Source: CAKMZU01 sp965248335 (GTDB taxonomy: Bacteria > Pseudomonadota > Gammaproteobacteria > Pseudomonadales > DT-91). Taken from it: a stretch of DNA of 64,000 nucleotides. Shown in pieces: positions 47,825-57,129 of the stretch. Below the pieces are notes generated by a model. It was given only the letters and a program-made list of their open reading frames with translations, ran no database searches and was not told the DNA's origin. Location of the stretch: positions 1 through 64,000 of the forward strand of contig CBDFIY010000003.1 of the NCBI GenBank assembly GCA_965248335.1, given 5' to 3'. Both the position numbers and the translations under genes were made by a program. Position 1 is the first letter of the stretch. Each line of letters opens with the position of its first letter.

Positions 47825-49092
47825 CAGGGCCTCCTAGCACTTTTTGATCAGTGCATAAATTGACCGGAGAAAAGCATTTTCTCTCTGTATTTATCATTAA
47901 TTGCACACCCCATAACTCGATGTTTCATCCCCTTTTTGCTTTGATCATTAAGTGTTAACAAATTCATACAGTGACGCTTTATTGTAGCAATATTGAGCCC
48001 AGCGGAATGAAGCTGGCAGTCATCTTCTTTAAAAGTAACATCTAACCGCCAATGCAGTTTATTTTCTATTTCCCAGTGTCCCCTAATGGCTTTCGCCGCA
48101 TGCTTTGCATCAGGAGAGCGTGAGCTAATATACCAGGAAACTTCTTTAGACTCCCCTTTATTTGAAGACCGATGCCGCTCAACACGCACAGCCGAACTCA
48201 AGCCGCTCCAAGGTTTAGCCTTATCTACCCAGTCTGTTAATTCAAAGTGCTGATATTTCCTTATCTCTAATCGACCATGCCCTTTATTCGCCTCCTCAAA
48301 ATATGAGGTCTTATTTTCTTCATAACCATCACGTTCAAGCTTGTGATGAAAAGCTTGGATTTCTTCCAGCAACCCCTGCTGATTACCTTTCAGTTGCAGA
48401 AAATAGTCAGCTTCTTTTTCAATAATCTTTTTTGCGATTTCTTTTTGGCATCCCATCGCATCAATGGTAATAGTGGCATTTTTTACCTCAATTCTGTCGA
48501 TAAGCTTCGGCAAAGTTTTGATTTCATTTTTCTTTCCTTCTGATTCGAGGGCACACAGCGTCAGGCCTCGGCTTTGAGACCATGCACTAATAACATGGAT
48601 GGCTTCTCGACCATTGTGCCTTGTTCCTCGCATCGTTTTGCCGTCTAATGAAATAACATCTCCTGTAGATTCACCCTGCAAACTTGAAACGAATGTCGTA
48701 AACCCTTCAATCAAATCTCTTGGTCTTATGCATGCAAGTAAAAACCGTAATGTTTCTGCACAGGGAGCAGATTCGATATCTGTATGCTTCTGCAGCCAGT
48801 CAAGCTTCATAGCTGCAAAATTAGACATGCTGTTAGGGCTATCATAACCACTTATTATTGATGAAAAAACGATTAGAAGGAGGCTTTCAAGGCTGTGTTT
48901 TTGATTGATGCCTTGTCGCGGATCTCTTATTGAGGCTGTACATGCAGATATATTCATGGTGTTTGGATGGCAGAAAACTATCTTTGACAATAGGTATGAG
49001 AAATTGACTATTTTAATATTGAATTTTTCAAGGACTTCGTATTATATGACAGCTTAAACTTTGTACTGATCAAAAAGTGCTAGGAAGCCCTG
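47825..49092 (-). mobile_element. ISAs1-family insertion sequence A (1268 bp)
   Basis: Terminal inverted repeats of about 28 bp with one mismatch begin CAGGGC and include CCTAGCACTTTTTGATCAG. A perfect 10-bp target duplication ATGAAGATCT flanks the element (47815-47824 and 49093-49102). It lies in an intergenic region and does not visibly break a gene. Confidence 0.95.
47848..48990 (-). CDS. ISAs1-family transposase A
   Basis: The 380-aa protein is related to the E. coli H-repeat-associated (YdcC-type) transposases. It has SLDGKTMRG near 115, ITIDAMGCQKEIA near 170, LQLKGNQ near 198 and HWEIENKLHWRLDVTFKED near 315-333. It appears intact. Confidence 0.93.
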   Translation of the reverse strand: MSKIVFCHPNTMNISACTASIRDPRQGINQKHSLESLLLIVFSSIISGYDSPNSMSNFAAMKLDWLQKHTDIESAPCAETLRFLLACIRPRDLIEGFTTFVSSLQGESTGDVISLDGKTMRGTRHNGREAIHVISAWSQSRGLTLCALESEGKKNEIKTLPKLIDRIEVKNATITIDAMGCQKEIAKKIIEKEADYFLQLKGNQQGLLEEIQAFHHKLERDGYEENKTSYFEEANKGHGRLEIRKYQHFELTDWVDKAKPWSGLSSAVRVERHRSSNKGESKEVSWYISSRSPDAKHAAKAIRGHWEIENKLHWRLDVTFKEDDCQLHSAGLNIATIKRHCMNLLTLNDQSKKGMKHRVMGCAINDKYREKMLFSGQFMH

Positions 49093-49182
49093 ATGAAGAT
49101 CTAACCTTAATGCTTTGATATAGTACTAATGATAGGTCATATATTTAATTCGAAATAATGTGCTTGAAAGTATTATGGTAAA

Positions 49183-49620
49183 TCAGTGGGTGCTCAATCC
49201 TAAAGACTTTCTATGGTCATAATCATGGAATACATGTTCAGCATAATGGAGAAGCTCGTGATCGGTGAGTTCATCCACCGCCTCTAATCCAACGATATGA
49301 TCAAAAACATCATGGTGATGACTAGAAAGATATTTCAGAAGCATTAATCCCGCTGAAGATTTTCCTTTACCGTGACTGATGATGAGTGTTTCTTTCGCTT
49401 CCTTAATCGTTTTGGCTACTTCCTCATAATAAGTATGATCTTCCGGTACACGTTGCCCTTGAAAGTGTGAATTTTTTTGCCGTAAGTGATTACGATTAAT
49501 ATCGTATTCATTCTTATGTTCAATAACTAACGGATGAGATAGATTATCATCGATATGATAAACTTTGGTGTTGTTGTGATCGATAACAACAGCCATCAAT
49601 GGGTGGGAATGCTTACGCAT
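49183..49620 (-). CDS. eRF1-domain-like translational machinery-associated protein
   Basis: The 145-aa protein starts at ATG 49620, about 10 nt after an AAGAGGAG ribosome-binding site. It resembles small proteobacterial proteins related to eRF1 domain 2 (baeRF-type). An N-terminal AVVIDHNNTKVYHID strand pattern leads to TLIISHGKGKSSAGLMLL and HIVGLEAVDELTDHELLHYA. Binding to ribosomes is inferred from the family name only. A 48-codon ORF overlaps its start from upstream. Confidence 0.7.
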   Translation of the reverse strand: MRKHSHPLMAVVIDHNNTKVYHIDDNLSHPLVIEHKNEYDINRNHLRQKNSHFQGQRVPEDHTYYEEVAKTIKEAKETLIISHGKGKSSAGLMLLKYLSSHHHDVFDHIVGLEAVDELTDHELLHYAEHVFHDYDHRKSLGLSTH

Positions 49621-49759
49621 GATAATCAAACTCCTCTTTATGAAAGGGATTATAGCGATTGATTATTAAGTACACCTCTTCATGACATTCACCGCTCATA
49701 GTTCGTTTAATGCCATGCAGCTGATATTTTCCAGTCCATGCTGGATTTAGATGTATCAT
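49613..49759 (-). CDS. small ORF overlapping the eRF1-like gene start
   Basis: This 48-aa ORF starts at ATG 49759 (MIHLNPAWTGKYQLHG...) and ends KEEFDYHA. Its stop overlaps the next gene's start by 8 nt (ATGCGTAA), the pattern of a coupled pair. No strong ribosome-binding site is seen before it. No family recognised. It may be a real small protein or the 3' remnant of a longer gene. Confidence 0.4.
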   Translation of the reverse strand: MIHLNPAWTGKYQLHGIKRTMSGECHEEVYLIINRYNPFHKEEFDYHA

Positions 49760-49984
49760 TTGATTATGGCATAAATTGTAGAATTAACTGTTAAAGATCT
49801 CATTGGGGTATACGCCCTTGAAAATACACGCAGAAGCTTCATTGCCGCGATTCTGTGCAAAGAAATGTCCCCTTGCACCCAGTCCATGACGGCCACCAGG
49901 ACATACAGCAACCGCGCTTTTAGCCAAGGATGTCTTAATACAGGCGTCTACATTCTAGCATCCTTCAAGAGGGATACGAATCAC
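49760..49984. other. unassigned intergenic stretch
   Basis: No gene is recognised here. On the minus strand a stretch of roughly 55 codons (about 49805-49970) is free of stops but has no family resemblance that I can name. It may be decayed coding sequence. Confidence 0.4.
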
Positions 49985-50392
49985 TGCTGGTATCTAGGGC
50001 TAGGCTGCAACTGAAGCAACATCATCAGATTGTGCATTTACCGGTTTTTATCCCGTTGAAGGTATTTGGTTTCGATGAGTCGTATCGCCTCATGGCAACC
50101 GCATCAGCTCAAGATGTCTTCAAGTAGGTCTTTTTGATTGCTGATGCCGCCGCTTTTTTTTTTAGGTGTGCATTCCTATGGCGGCTTGCCCTTGCAGAAG
50201 CTCTTGCATGAACACTGAATTCTGTTTTAAATGATCGATCGAGCTATTCGATAGAGTGTCACCTGTTCGTTTAAATATTTTCACTTTTAGGTATCTTGAT
50301 TAAGAATTAACTGATTTAGAAAATACATGTTGCATTCAGACCCCTGTGGATATTAAACATAAAAGTTTAGATATCCTTTATAAGGGTAACTA
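49985..50392 (+). repeat. expanded, degenerate copy of the thioesterase segment
   Basis: This stretch is colinear with 50386-50600 but is padded with extra bases. Shared blocks occur in the same order: GGTATCT, CTGCAA, GAAGCA, TTTTTATCCC, TTGGTTTCGATGAGT, AAGTAGG, CTTTTTGATTGCTGAT, TTAGGTGTGCA, GCAGAAGCT, TTTTAAATGAT and GAGCTATT. They are separated by 1-60 bp insertions. The last 46 bp (50347-50392) are almost identical to 50556-50600. It does not encode a protein. Confidence 0.7.
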
Positions 50393-50716
50393 TCACTTGG
50401 TATCTCTACTGCAAGAAGCAAGATTGGCATTTTTTTTATCCCTTGGTTTCGATGAGTTAACCGCAATGAAGTAGGCTTTTTGATTGCTGATTTAGGTGTG
50501 CACTATTTGGCAGAAGCTTTTTTAAATGATGAGCTATTGATAGAAATTGGCATTATGGATATTAAACATAAAAGTTTAGATATCCTTTATAAGGTAACTA
50601 ACGTGCGAACTAAAAAAACAGTAGCGAAAGCTAAAACAGGCGCTGTGTTTTTTAAAAAAATAGAGAACAAAACAACGGCCATTCCGCAATCACTTTTACT
50701 TAAATTACAAAAGTAG
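50386..50716 (+). pseudogene. acyl-CoA thioesterase (4HBT/FadM-like), truncated and frameshifted
   Basis: Translation gives NYHLVSLLQEARLAFF then SLGFDELTAM, and after a one-base loss near 50469 continues VGFLIADLGVHYLAEAF. It ends with a normal hot-dog thioesterase C-terminus (TKKTVAKAKTGAVFF). The 5' end is replaced by the duplicated segment upstream. The 78 codons from 50480 remain open, but the N-terminal catalytic part is out of frame. Confidence 0.75.
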
Positions 50717-50810
50717 CGTCTATGGAGGGCAAAGGTTATTTAATTTATTCAGTCTAAATATAAATGAAAGGGAGCACAGGCTATATATGATTTTAAAATA
50801 AGAGGAGGTA

Positions 50811-50842
50811 ACCAAGGTAACTGCGAAAGCAGAAACCTTGGT
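50811..50842. terminator. two-part hairpin downstream of the dicarboxylate symporter gene
   Basis: ACCAAGGT pairs with ACCTTGGT (8 bp). A symmetric AA/AA internal loop follows, then CTGC-GAAA-GCAG, a 4-bp stem closed by a GNRA tetraloop. It begins 12 nt after the stop of the minus-strand gltP-like gene, the position of a terminator, but no T run follows on either strand. It could be a structured RNA element instead. Confidence 0.5.
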
Positions 50843-50853
50843 GTGACGGAAGT

Positions 50854-52137
50854 CTACAGTAACTTTGTTTCTTCCCCTTCAGAGCGAGCAACAAAGACTG
50901 CACAAACTGAATCACTAAATACATTGACAGCTGTTCTCATCATATCGAGTATCCGATCAGTCACAAGCAGCAGGCCAATACCCTCTAAAGGTAAGCCAAT
51001 TACTGTAAGAATAACTGAAATAGCCACTAAACTTGCCGCCGGAACACCTGCTACGCCAATAGATGTCAGTAAGGCCGTGACGACGATAGTGAATTGCTGC
51101 AAGAACGTTAAATCCAATCCGTAGGCCTGCGCAATAAACATGGCTGCAACACATTCATAAAGTGCTGTTCCGTCCATATTAATGGTTGCACCGAGGGGGA
51201 GTACAAACGAGGTTGTTTTGTTTGAGACCCCGACATCTTTTTCAACGGTTTCAATCGTTAATGGCAAGGTCGCAGAAGAAGACGCCGTTGAAAATGCCAT
51301 AAGCATCACTGGGTTCATGGCCTTGTAATGTTTGGTAGGCTTAACTTTTGCTACATACTTAAGTATGAGTGCTAAGGATATAAATGTGTGTATAAAGAGT
51401 GCGACTACCACACAACCAAAGAACCACAAAAGTGGTCCAAAAATATCTAGACCGGTTGTCATGATGGTATTCGTCACCAATGCAAATACGCCGATGGGAG
51501 CAAATTTCATAATAAACATTGTCATTTGCATCATGATATTAAATATACCCTGCCAAAACCCCACTTGCGCATCATGAGATTTCTCATCAATACGCGTAAT
51601 AAAAAAGCCAAATAACAAAGAGAAAACGATTAGGCCCAGCATTTGCCCAGCTGCGGCAGCAGAGACGATATTGGGTGGAATCATGCGTAGAAAAATGCCG
51701 AAGAGGTCGGTCATGGATTGACCACTCTGCGCAACAGTGGCTAATTTTTGATCCAAAATCTCGTTATTTTCGACGATAAAATGGAGTTGTTCCCCTGCAG
51801 GCTTTCCATCAATGAGGCCAGGCTGAACGATGTTAACGACAATAAGCCCAACCATTATGGCAATAAAGCTCGTGAATATATAAAACCCGATCGTTTTACC
51901 TCCTAAGCGACCAATATTCGCACCTCGCCCTACATTGGAAACACCACAGATGATCGATGACGTGACAAGTGGAACGATAAGCATTTTTAACGCATTGAGA
52001 AACATCGTTCCAAGGAAGCTAAAAATTTCTCTCAGTGAATGGCTTAATGCTGTATCTTGCCCATTAAAGATGAGGCCAACAATGATAGCTAAGACAATAG
52101 CTATAATGATTTGCCAGTACAAAGGGATTTTTAACAT
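50854..52137 (-). CDS. dicarboxylate/amino acid:cation symporter (DAACS)
   Basis: The 427-aa membrane protein is of the GltP/DctA type and takes up glutamate or C4-dicarboxylates with Na+ or H+. It has the serine-rich re-entrant loop STASSSATLP near 280 and the TM7-type motif GATINMDGTALYE near 317. Helices run throughout. Exact substrate cannot be fixed. It stands alone between a decayed thioesterase and an IS. Confidence 0.93.
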   Translation of the reverse strand: MLKIPLYWQIIIAIVLAIIVGLIFNGQDTALSHSLREIFSFLGTMFLNALKMLIVPLVTSSIICGVSNVGRGANIGRLGGKTIGFYIFTSFIAIMVGLIVVNIVQPGLIDGKPAGEQLHFIVENNEILDQKLATVAQSGQSMTDLFGIFLRMIPPNIVSAAAAGQMLGLIVFSLLFGFFITRIDEKSHDAQVGFWQGIFNIMMQMTMFIMKFAPIGVFALVTNTIMTTGLDIFGPLLWFFGCVVVALFIHTFISLALILKYVAKVKPTKHYKAMNPVMLMAFSTASSSATLPLTIETVEKDVGVSNKTTSFVLPLGATINMDGTALYECVAAMFIAQAYGLDLTFLQQFTIVVTALLTSIGVAGVPAASLVAISVILTVIGLPLEGIGLLLVTDRILDMMRTAVNVFSDSVCAVFVARSEGEETKLL

Positions 52138-52216
52138 AGGATAGCCTTATGTTCTTTAAGGGGTATGAGACCAAAGCATGTTTTAGCCTTTTACTCACAG
52201 GTATTGATCACAGACC

Positions 52217-53471
52217 CAGGGCAATCGCGCTATAAGGCCGTTGACAAAACTGATAAAAGAAAGTTTTCATCCCAACCAGCCTTCAGTCGCTTACCGCGAA
52301 CGCTCTCTTTAGAAGACTCCATTTTCAGCATGTTCAATGCTAAATGCCTTATGACGGCCATATTTTCAGCGGCAAAACCTTCTCTGATTCTTGATTCATC
52401 TTCTTTAAAAATCACATCTAAAGTCCAGTGAAGATTGTTTTCAATAGCCCAGTGAGAGCGTACTGCTTTTGCAAACAATGCTGCGCTAGACTCGATAGAG
52501 CATATGAAATATCGCCGCTCAATAGATGTTTCCCCCGTACTGATAACAGTCCTTTCAGATTCAACAACGCCGATTGTTTTTAAACCTTCCCAATCCTCTT
52601 TACAAGACAGCCAGTCAATGTCATTAGTAATCCAGTACCGTTTTGTTTCAATGCGTCCATGCCCTTTTTCCACGGTTTCAAAATGATCAGACTGAGCACG
52701 CTTAAATCCCTCATCAATCAGCGCATCCAGATACCGGCTAACGTCATATAAAAGGTTTCCGTGATTACCTTTCAGTGATAGAACGTAGTCTGCCTGTGCT
52801 TGCCTGATTGCCTTCGCAATCGCTTTTTGGCAACCCATTGCATCGATAGTCACGATACTTCCTTCAAGGTTAAGCAACTTTATCAACTCAGGAATAGCGG
52901 TTATCTCGTTAGATTTTTCATCAACCTTTATCTGACCAAGAACCGTATGATTAGCTGCACGAAAGGCACTTACCATATGGATTGCACCTTTCTTGTCGCC
53001 TGACGTAAATGAGCGCCTCAGTGTTTTTCCGTCAATGGCAACAATGTCGCTACTGCTAAGCTTATTAAAGGACTGAACCCACGAAATGAAACCGGATTGC
53101 AACTGTTTGGGATCAAGCATCGATAAAACATTGCCTATTGTGTCATGTGAGGGAATGCCATTTGGGAGGTTCATAACCTTACGAAGAAACGCCTCTTTGG
53201 CTTTCCCAAATCTTTCTATGTCGACAAAGCTATCTGCCCCGCAAATAACGGCTAATACTGAGAGCAATAAAATATCCATCAACTCATGACGCTTGTTCGC
53301 TGTTTCTATTCTTGGATCAGATAGGTTTTCAAAGTGATCTGTAAAATTTGTACTCATTACGTCATTCATAATCATGTAAAAAATACATTTAATGACGCTT
53401 ATTTTTCTTCATAGTTCACAAATTCGTCGATCTTGCTGCGAACTTGCTATGTTCATAGCGCGATAGCCCTG
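52217..53471 (-). mobile_element. ISAs1-family insertion sequence B (1255 bp)
   Basis: The ends are CAGGGC followed by ATCGCGCTAT, nearly matching as inverted repeats. A perfect 10-bp target duplication ATCACAGACC flanks it (52207-52216 and 53472-53481). It shares only the family with element A; the transposases differ widely. It lies between genes. Confidence 0.95.
52230..53375 (-). CDS. ISAs1-family transposase B
   Basis: The 381-aa transposase has IPSHDTIGNVLSMLDP, VAIDGKTLRRSF near 115, TIDAMGCQKAIA near 180, LSLKGNHG near 202 and HWAIENNLHWTLDVIFKED near 325. It appears intact, with ATG starts at several of the first codons. Confidence 0.93.
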   Translation of the reverse strand: MIMNDVMSTNFTDHFENLSDPRIETANKRHELMDILLLSVLAVICGADSFVDIERFGKAKEAFLRKVMNLPNGIPSHDTIGNVLSMLDPKQLQSGFISWVQSFNKLSSSDIVAIDGKTLRRSFTSGDKKGAIHMVSAFRAANHTVLGQIKVDEKSNEITAIPELIKLLNLEGSIVTIDAMGCQKAIAKAIRQAQADYVLSLKGNHGNLLYDVSRYLDALIDEGFKRAQSDHFETVEKGHGRIETKRYWITNDIDWLSCKEDWEGLKTIGVVESERTVISTGETSIERRYFICSIESSAALFAKAVRSHWAIENNLHWTLDVIFKEDESRIREGFAAENMAVIRHLALNMLKMESSKESVRGKRLKAGWDENFLLSVLSTAL

Positions 53472-53520
53472 ATCACAGACCTTAACAAAAGTAGCTGTAT
53501 AATTAAAATAGTTACAGGCG

Positions 53521-54609
53521 TTAGAGTGTGATTTCATCGATATCTTCATGGCGTTTTTTATCCAAGGGAAATGTATGAGGTTTATTCACAGACCAGTTAA
53601 TTTTCTTTAAATCTATCATACGCATACGACGATTAAATTCTGTCCAATAAAAATATTGTCGATTATTGATATCAGCAATAACACTCCACTGGGTATAGTT
53701 TAAATGGAAGTTATTGTTATCCGTTTCTTTGATTATACCTTTAGGAATATCGAAATTATTTAAAATTCTGGAGGCTTGGTTAATAGCCATTTCTGCGGAC
53801 GTTAATGTAGAGGAGGTATGTGTAAATGCAACCGCACGAATAAACCGAGAGGGCGGCGTGACATCGCCAGGTAAGCCAAACATGCCGCTACCTGCACCAA
53901 AAGGGCTGATATCAACGCTGTCTAAAGTTTTTTTAGGTGAAATAGCAAAGGGGCTTAATGTTGGGTAGTTTCTTAAGTTTAAGATATGCCAGTCATAGCT
54001 AGGTGCATTAGTCATTACACCAATTTGATTATCGTAAATATGTAATTTTTTGTTGATGTACTCAATGACGATCGAATCCCCTTTTTCGTCAGTGACAACA
54101 AGATGTAACTGCGATTGTGCACCAAAAGATTTATCTAAATCTTTATTATAAACAACGCGAATAGTGGGTAGTTTATTTCGGATACTTTCTGTATCGGCAA
54201 AGTTGCCCAATAAGTAAGCGGCGAGATCTATATTGGTGATGCTTATGTTTTCTAACTTAATATCCAAGTCTTGAAATTTAGCGAAATAAGGAAAGTAGAG
54301 CACACCTACGGTTAATCCCTTTTCGTTCATGCCATCGATAACGAAGGTTTTTTTAATAATAGTAATAGCTGTATAGCCATATTTATTAATCCACTGCATG
54401 CCTTCTGTTTGAGTTGCCAGCATGGGTGTAAAGGTTATTCCACGAGGAACAACAGTGAGTTCTGATTTTAAATTGAAGATACCCCACTCCATGGTTCTGG
54501 CATAAATATTGATTTCATTGAGTGTTCTCAGTAAAAAGCTGGTACAGCAAAAGCTGTTAGTTGAGGATAAGAGAAAGCCGTAGAAAAATATGAAGCGAAT
54601 TTTTTTCAT
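53521..54609 (-). CDS. secreted choloylglycine hydrolase-family protein
   Basis: The 362-aa protein has a signal peptide (about 1-20). A Cys-Thr-Ser-Phe segment (SFCCTSF) follows at the expected mature N-terminus, where linear-amide C-N hydrolases of the Ntn type use Cys as nucleophile. Further family-like segments include RTMEWG, GMNEKGLTVGVLYF, VMTNAPSYDWHILNLRNY and FGLPGDVTPPSRFIRA. It probably cleaves an amide (bile-salt, penicillin V or acyl-homoserine-lactone type) in the periplasm. The substrate is unknown. Confidence 0.85.
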   Translation of the reverse strand: MKKIRFIFFYGFLLSSTNSFCCTSFLLRTLNEINIYARTMEWGIFNLKSELTVVPRGITFTPMLATQTEGMQWINKYGYTAITIIKKTFVIDGMNEKGLTVGVLYFPYFAKFQDLDIKLENISITNIDLAAYLLGNFADTESIRNKLPTIRVVYNKDLDKSFGAQSQLHLVVTDEKGDSIVIEYINKKLHIYDNQIGVMTNAPSYDWHILNLRNYPTLSPFAISPKKTLDSVDISPFGAGSGMFGLPGDVTPPSRFIRAVAFTHTSSTLTSAEMAINQASRILNNFDIPKGIIKETDNNNFHLNYTQWSVIADINNRQYFYWTEFNRRMRMIDLKKINWSVNKPHTFPLDKKRHEDIDEITL

Positions 54610-54783
54610 TGCTTAATTATCCATAGCTTTTCAGTCATGCAATTTTATTGCGGATATTGTTCGCAATATTAACGAATAAAGAGCAAATAACAAGATATTT
54701 GATTTTTAAAACATGCATCATAAGCGTGAAAAGATCGAGTAAGTTTGCTATAACTGTACCTTTATACAGCCCAAGTTGTGCCG

Positions 54784-56625
54784 ATGAAGTTATATATTGC
54801 TGAAAAACCCAGTTTAGGTCGTGCTATAGCACAGGTTTTACCCAGGCCTCATAAATCTTACGAGGGTTTTATTGAGGTGGGTAATGGCGATAAAGTGAGC
54901 TGGTGTATTGGCCATTTACTCGAACAGGCAGAACCTGATGCCTACGATAAAAAATATAAAAAATGGCAGCTGGATCATTTGCCGATTGTACCGGATATTT
55001 GGCAGCTTCAAGTCAAGAAAAATACAAAAAAGCAATTCGGCATTTTAAAAAAGCTGATGCTAAAATCCCACAGCTTCGTACATGCCGGTGATCCGGATCG
55101 TGAAGGGCAATTACTGGTGGATGAAGTGATTGCTTTTGTCTTCCCGTTAAAAATAAAGAGGCCGCCTGTTGAGCGGTTACTCGTCAATGATTTAAATCCA
55201 GAGGCGATTAAAAAATCTTTATCTCAAATGTGCGATAACAAAACCTTTACACCTTTATCTTCCTCGGCACTGGCACGTGCACGGGCAGACTGGCTGTATG
55301 GTATTAATATGACGAGACTTTCGACACTGAAAGGCCAGCAATCAGGCTATTCCGGCGTCTTATCCGTAGGACGTGTGCAAACGCCTTTACTGGGGTTAGT
55401 TGTTAAACGTGATGAAACGATCATTGATTTCAAGCCTAAATCATATTTTGAAGTCAATGCAAAAGTTGAAACAAAAGATCAGCAACAGCTGATTGCAAAA
55501 TGGAAGCCAAGCAAGGCTTGTGAACCTTACCTTGATGAAGAAGGACGCGTGCTATCAAAAAAGCTTGCTGAAAACGTGATAAAGCGTATTGAGAAACAGC
55601 CTGCTACCGTGACAGATTTTAACGAGAAAGTGGTGAATAAACCGCCGCCATCACCTTACAATTTATCCAGTTTACAAATCGATGCCAGCCGTCAATACGG
55701 ATTATCAGCGAAACAAGTGTTGGATATATGTCAGCGTTTGTATGAAAAATATAAAGTGATTTCTTATCCGCGTTCGGATTGCCGTTATTTGCCAGAAGGA
55801 CATCGGCAGGCGGCACCAAAGATAATGCAATCCATTAGTAAAAATTGTCCTGTTCTCGAAAAGGCAGTGACGGGAACAGATTCAAGGCTTAAATCAAAAG
55901 CATGGAATGATAAAAAAGTCGGCGCACACCATGCGATTATTCCAACACAAAAGCTTGTTTCAAATTTAGCAAACCCAGAGGAGAAAGTTTACAAACTCAT
56001 AGCAAGGCAATATTTAATGCAGTTTTATGGTGCAAATAAAACGATTGAGCAGCGTCTTGAGCTAGCTATTGTAGGAGGGGTATTTTTATCCAAAGGAAAT
56101 AAGTACGTGGATGGAGGTTGGCGCCAGTTGCTCGATAATACTGACTATGGTGGAAAGGAAAGTACTAAACGGGCGGCAATACTGCCAAGTTTAAAAAAAG
56201 GTGATCAGTTAACATGTCTTGAAGGCGAACTACTTGAGAAAGAAACGCAACCGCCAGCACCTTTTACGGAAGCTACCTTACTTCTTGCGATGACAGGTAT
56301 TGCAAGATTTGTGAAAAGTGCCGACATCAAAAAAATTCTTCGTGAGACAGACGGGTTAGGTACAGAGGCAACGCGTGCACATATTATTGAATTATTGTTC
56401 AAACGGCAGTTTTTAAAACGGCAAGGAAAACAAATACGGGCGACGGATGTAGGTAAAAAGTTAATCAAAAGCCTGCCTGAATTAGCAACAGAGCCAGATA
56501 TGACTGCAAAATGGGAGGCGGAGTTAGAAAGTATTGCTAACAAAGAAAAAAAATACAGTGATTTTTTTGAACCTTTAGTGAGTACGGTGAGACAAACAGT
56601 ACTTTTATTAAAGAGTTTAACGTGA
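54784..56625 (+). CDS. topB: DNA topoisomerase III
   Basis: The 613-aa type IA topoisomerase starts MKLYIAEKPSLGRAIAQVLP (ATG 54784; an in-frame GTG lies two codons upstream). The TOPRIM domain has HAGDPDREGQLL near 103. The SVGRVQTPLLG segment is near 198. The catalytic Tyr is in ISYPRSDCRYLP near 327. No C-terminal zinc fingers are seen. It decatenates DNA. Confidence 0.96.
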   Translation: MKLYIAEKPSLGRAIAQVLPRPHKSYEGFIEVGNGDKVSWCIGHLLEQAEPDAYDKKYKKWQLDHLPIVPDIWQLQVKKNTKKQFGILKKLMLKSHSFVHAGDPDREGQLLVDEVIAFVFPLKIKRPPVERLLVNDLNPEAIKKSLSQMCDNKTFTPLSSSALARARADWLYGINMTRLSTLKGQQSGYSGVLSVGRVQTPLLGLVVKRDETIIDFKPKSYFEVNAKVETKDQQQLIAKWKPSKACEPYLDEEGRVLSKKLAENVIKRIEKQPATVTDFNEKVVNKPPPSPYNLSSLQIDASRQYGLSAKQVLDICQRLYEKYKVISYPRSDCRYLPEGHRQAAPKIMQSISKNCPVLEKAVTGTDSRLKSKAWNDKKVGAHHAIIPTQKLVSNLANPEEKVYKLIARQYLMQFYGANKTIEQRLELAIVGGVFLSKGNKYVDGGWRQLLDNTDYGGKESTKRAAILPSLKKGDQLTCLEGELLEKETQPPAPFTEATLLLAMTGIARFVKSADIKKILRETDGLGTEATRAHIIELLFKRQFLKRQGKQIRATDVGKKLIKSLPELATEPDMTAKWEAELESIANKEKKYSDFFEPLVSTVRQTVLLLKSLT

Positions 56626-56972
56626 ATATAAGTAAATATTCTTTGTGCTTTATATTATTTTTCATAAATATTACAGAGGGTGAAAGTGATTCAAAAAATA
56701 ATGGTTATAAATAAGTTGCATTAAAATTTCCATTTTTAAGTACCTATATAGGAAATTTCTCAAGTGAAGGGGATATTCTGAGAGAGGCTAAAGCGCTATC
56801 AGAGTGTGAAAATAAAACAGAAAATCAGATGTTCTTAATGATTAATAACATGCTGCTAACCCATCCACAGTTTAAATATACAGGTGATCAAGAGGGTATA
56901 TACCCATCGGAATTGGAGATGCAAGAAGGCGGCAAGCGAACGAATCTCCAAGAGCTTACAGTCAGTAAGTGA
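56622..56972 (+). pseudogene. short exported-type ORF with in-frame stop, coupled to topB
   Basis: GTG 56622 overlaps the topB stop (GTGA). The frame begins with a signal-like stretch (MNISKYSLCFILFFI), hits TAA at 56712-56714, then stays open in the same frame to 56972 with protein-like sequence (DILREAKALSECENKT, MINNMLLTHPQFKYTGD). It looks like one approximately 116-codon gene with a nonsense mutation. No family recognised. Confidence 0.5.
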
Positions 56973-57129
56973 TTGGGATGAGTGGGCGCGGGCAACGCCC
57001 TTGCATCTTCAAGTGTGATCGGTATAGCTAAAATACTCCATGATCAGATGGAGGCTGATTCTGATTTTTCATCACTTCCCCTAGAAAAAAATATAAGGAA
57101 GAAGATACATGACACATGGGAAATTAAGC

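Noticed and set aside
50820..50842. c-di-GMP riboswitch or group II intron domain V
   Set aside because: The GAAA-capped hairpin lacks the conserved GEMM core bases and the domain V bulge; only the generic tetraloop is shared.
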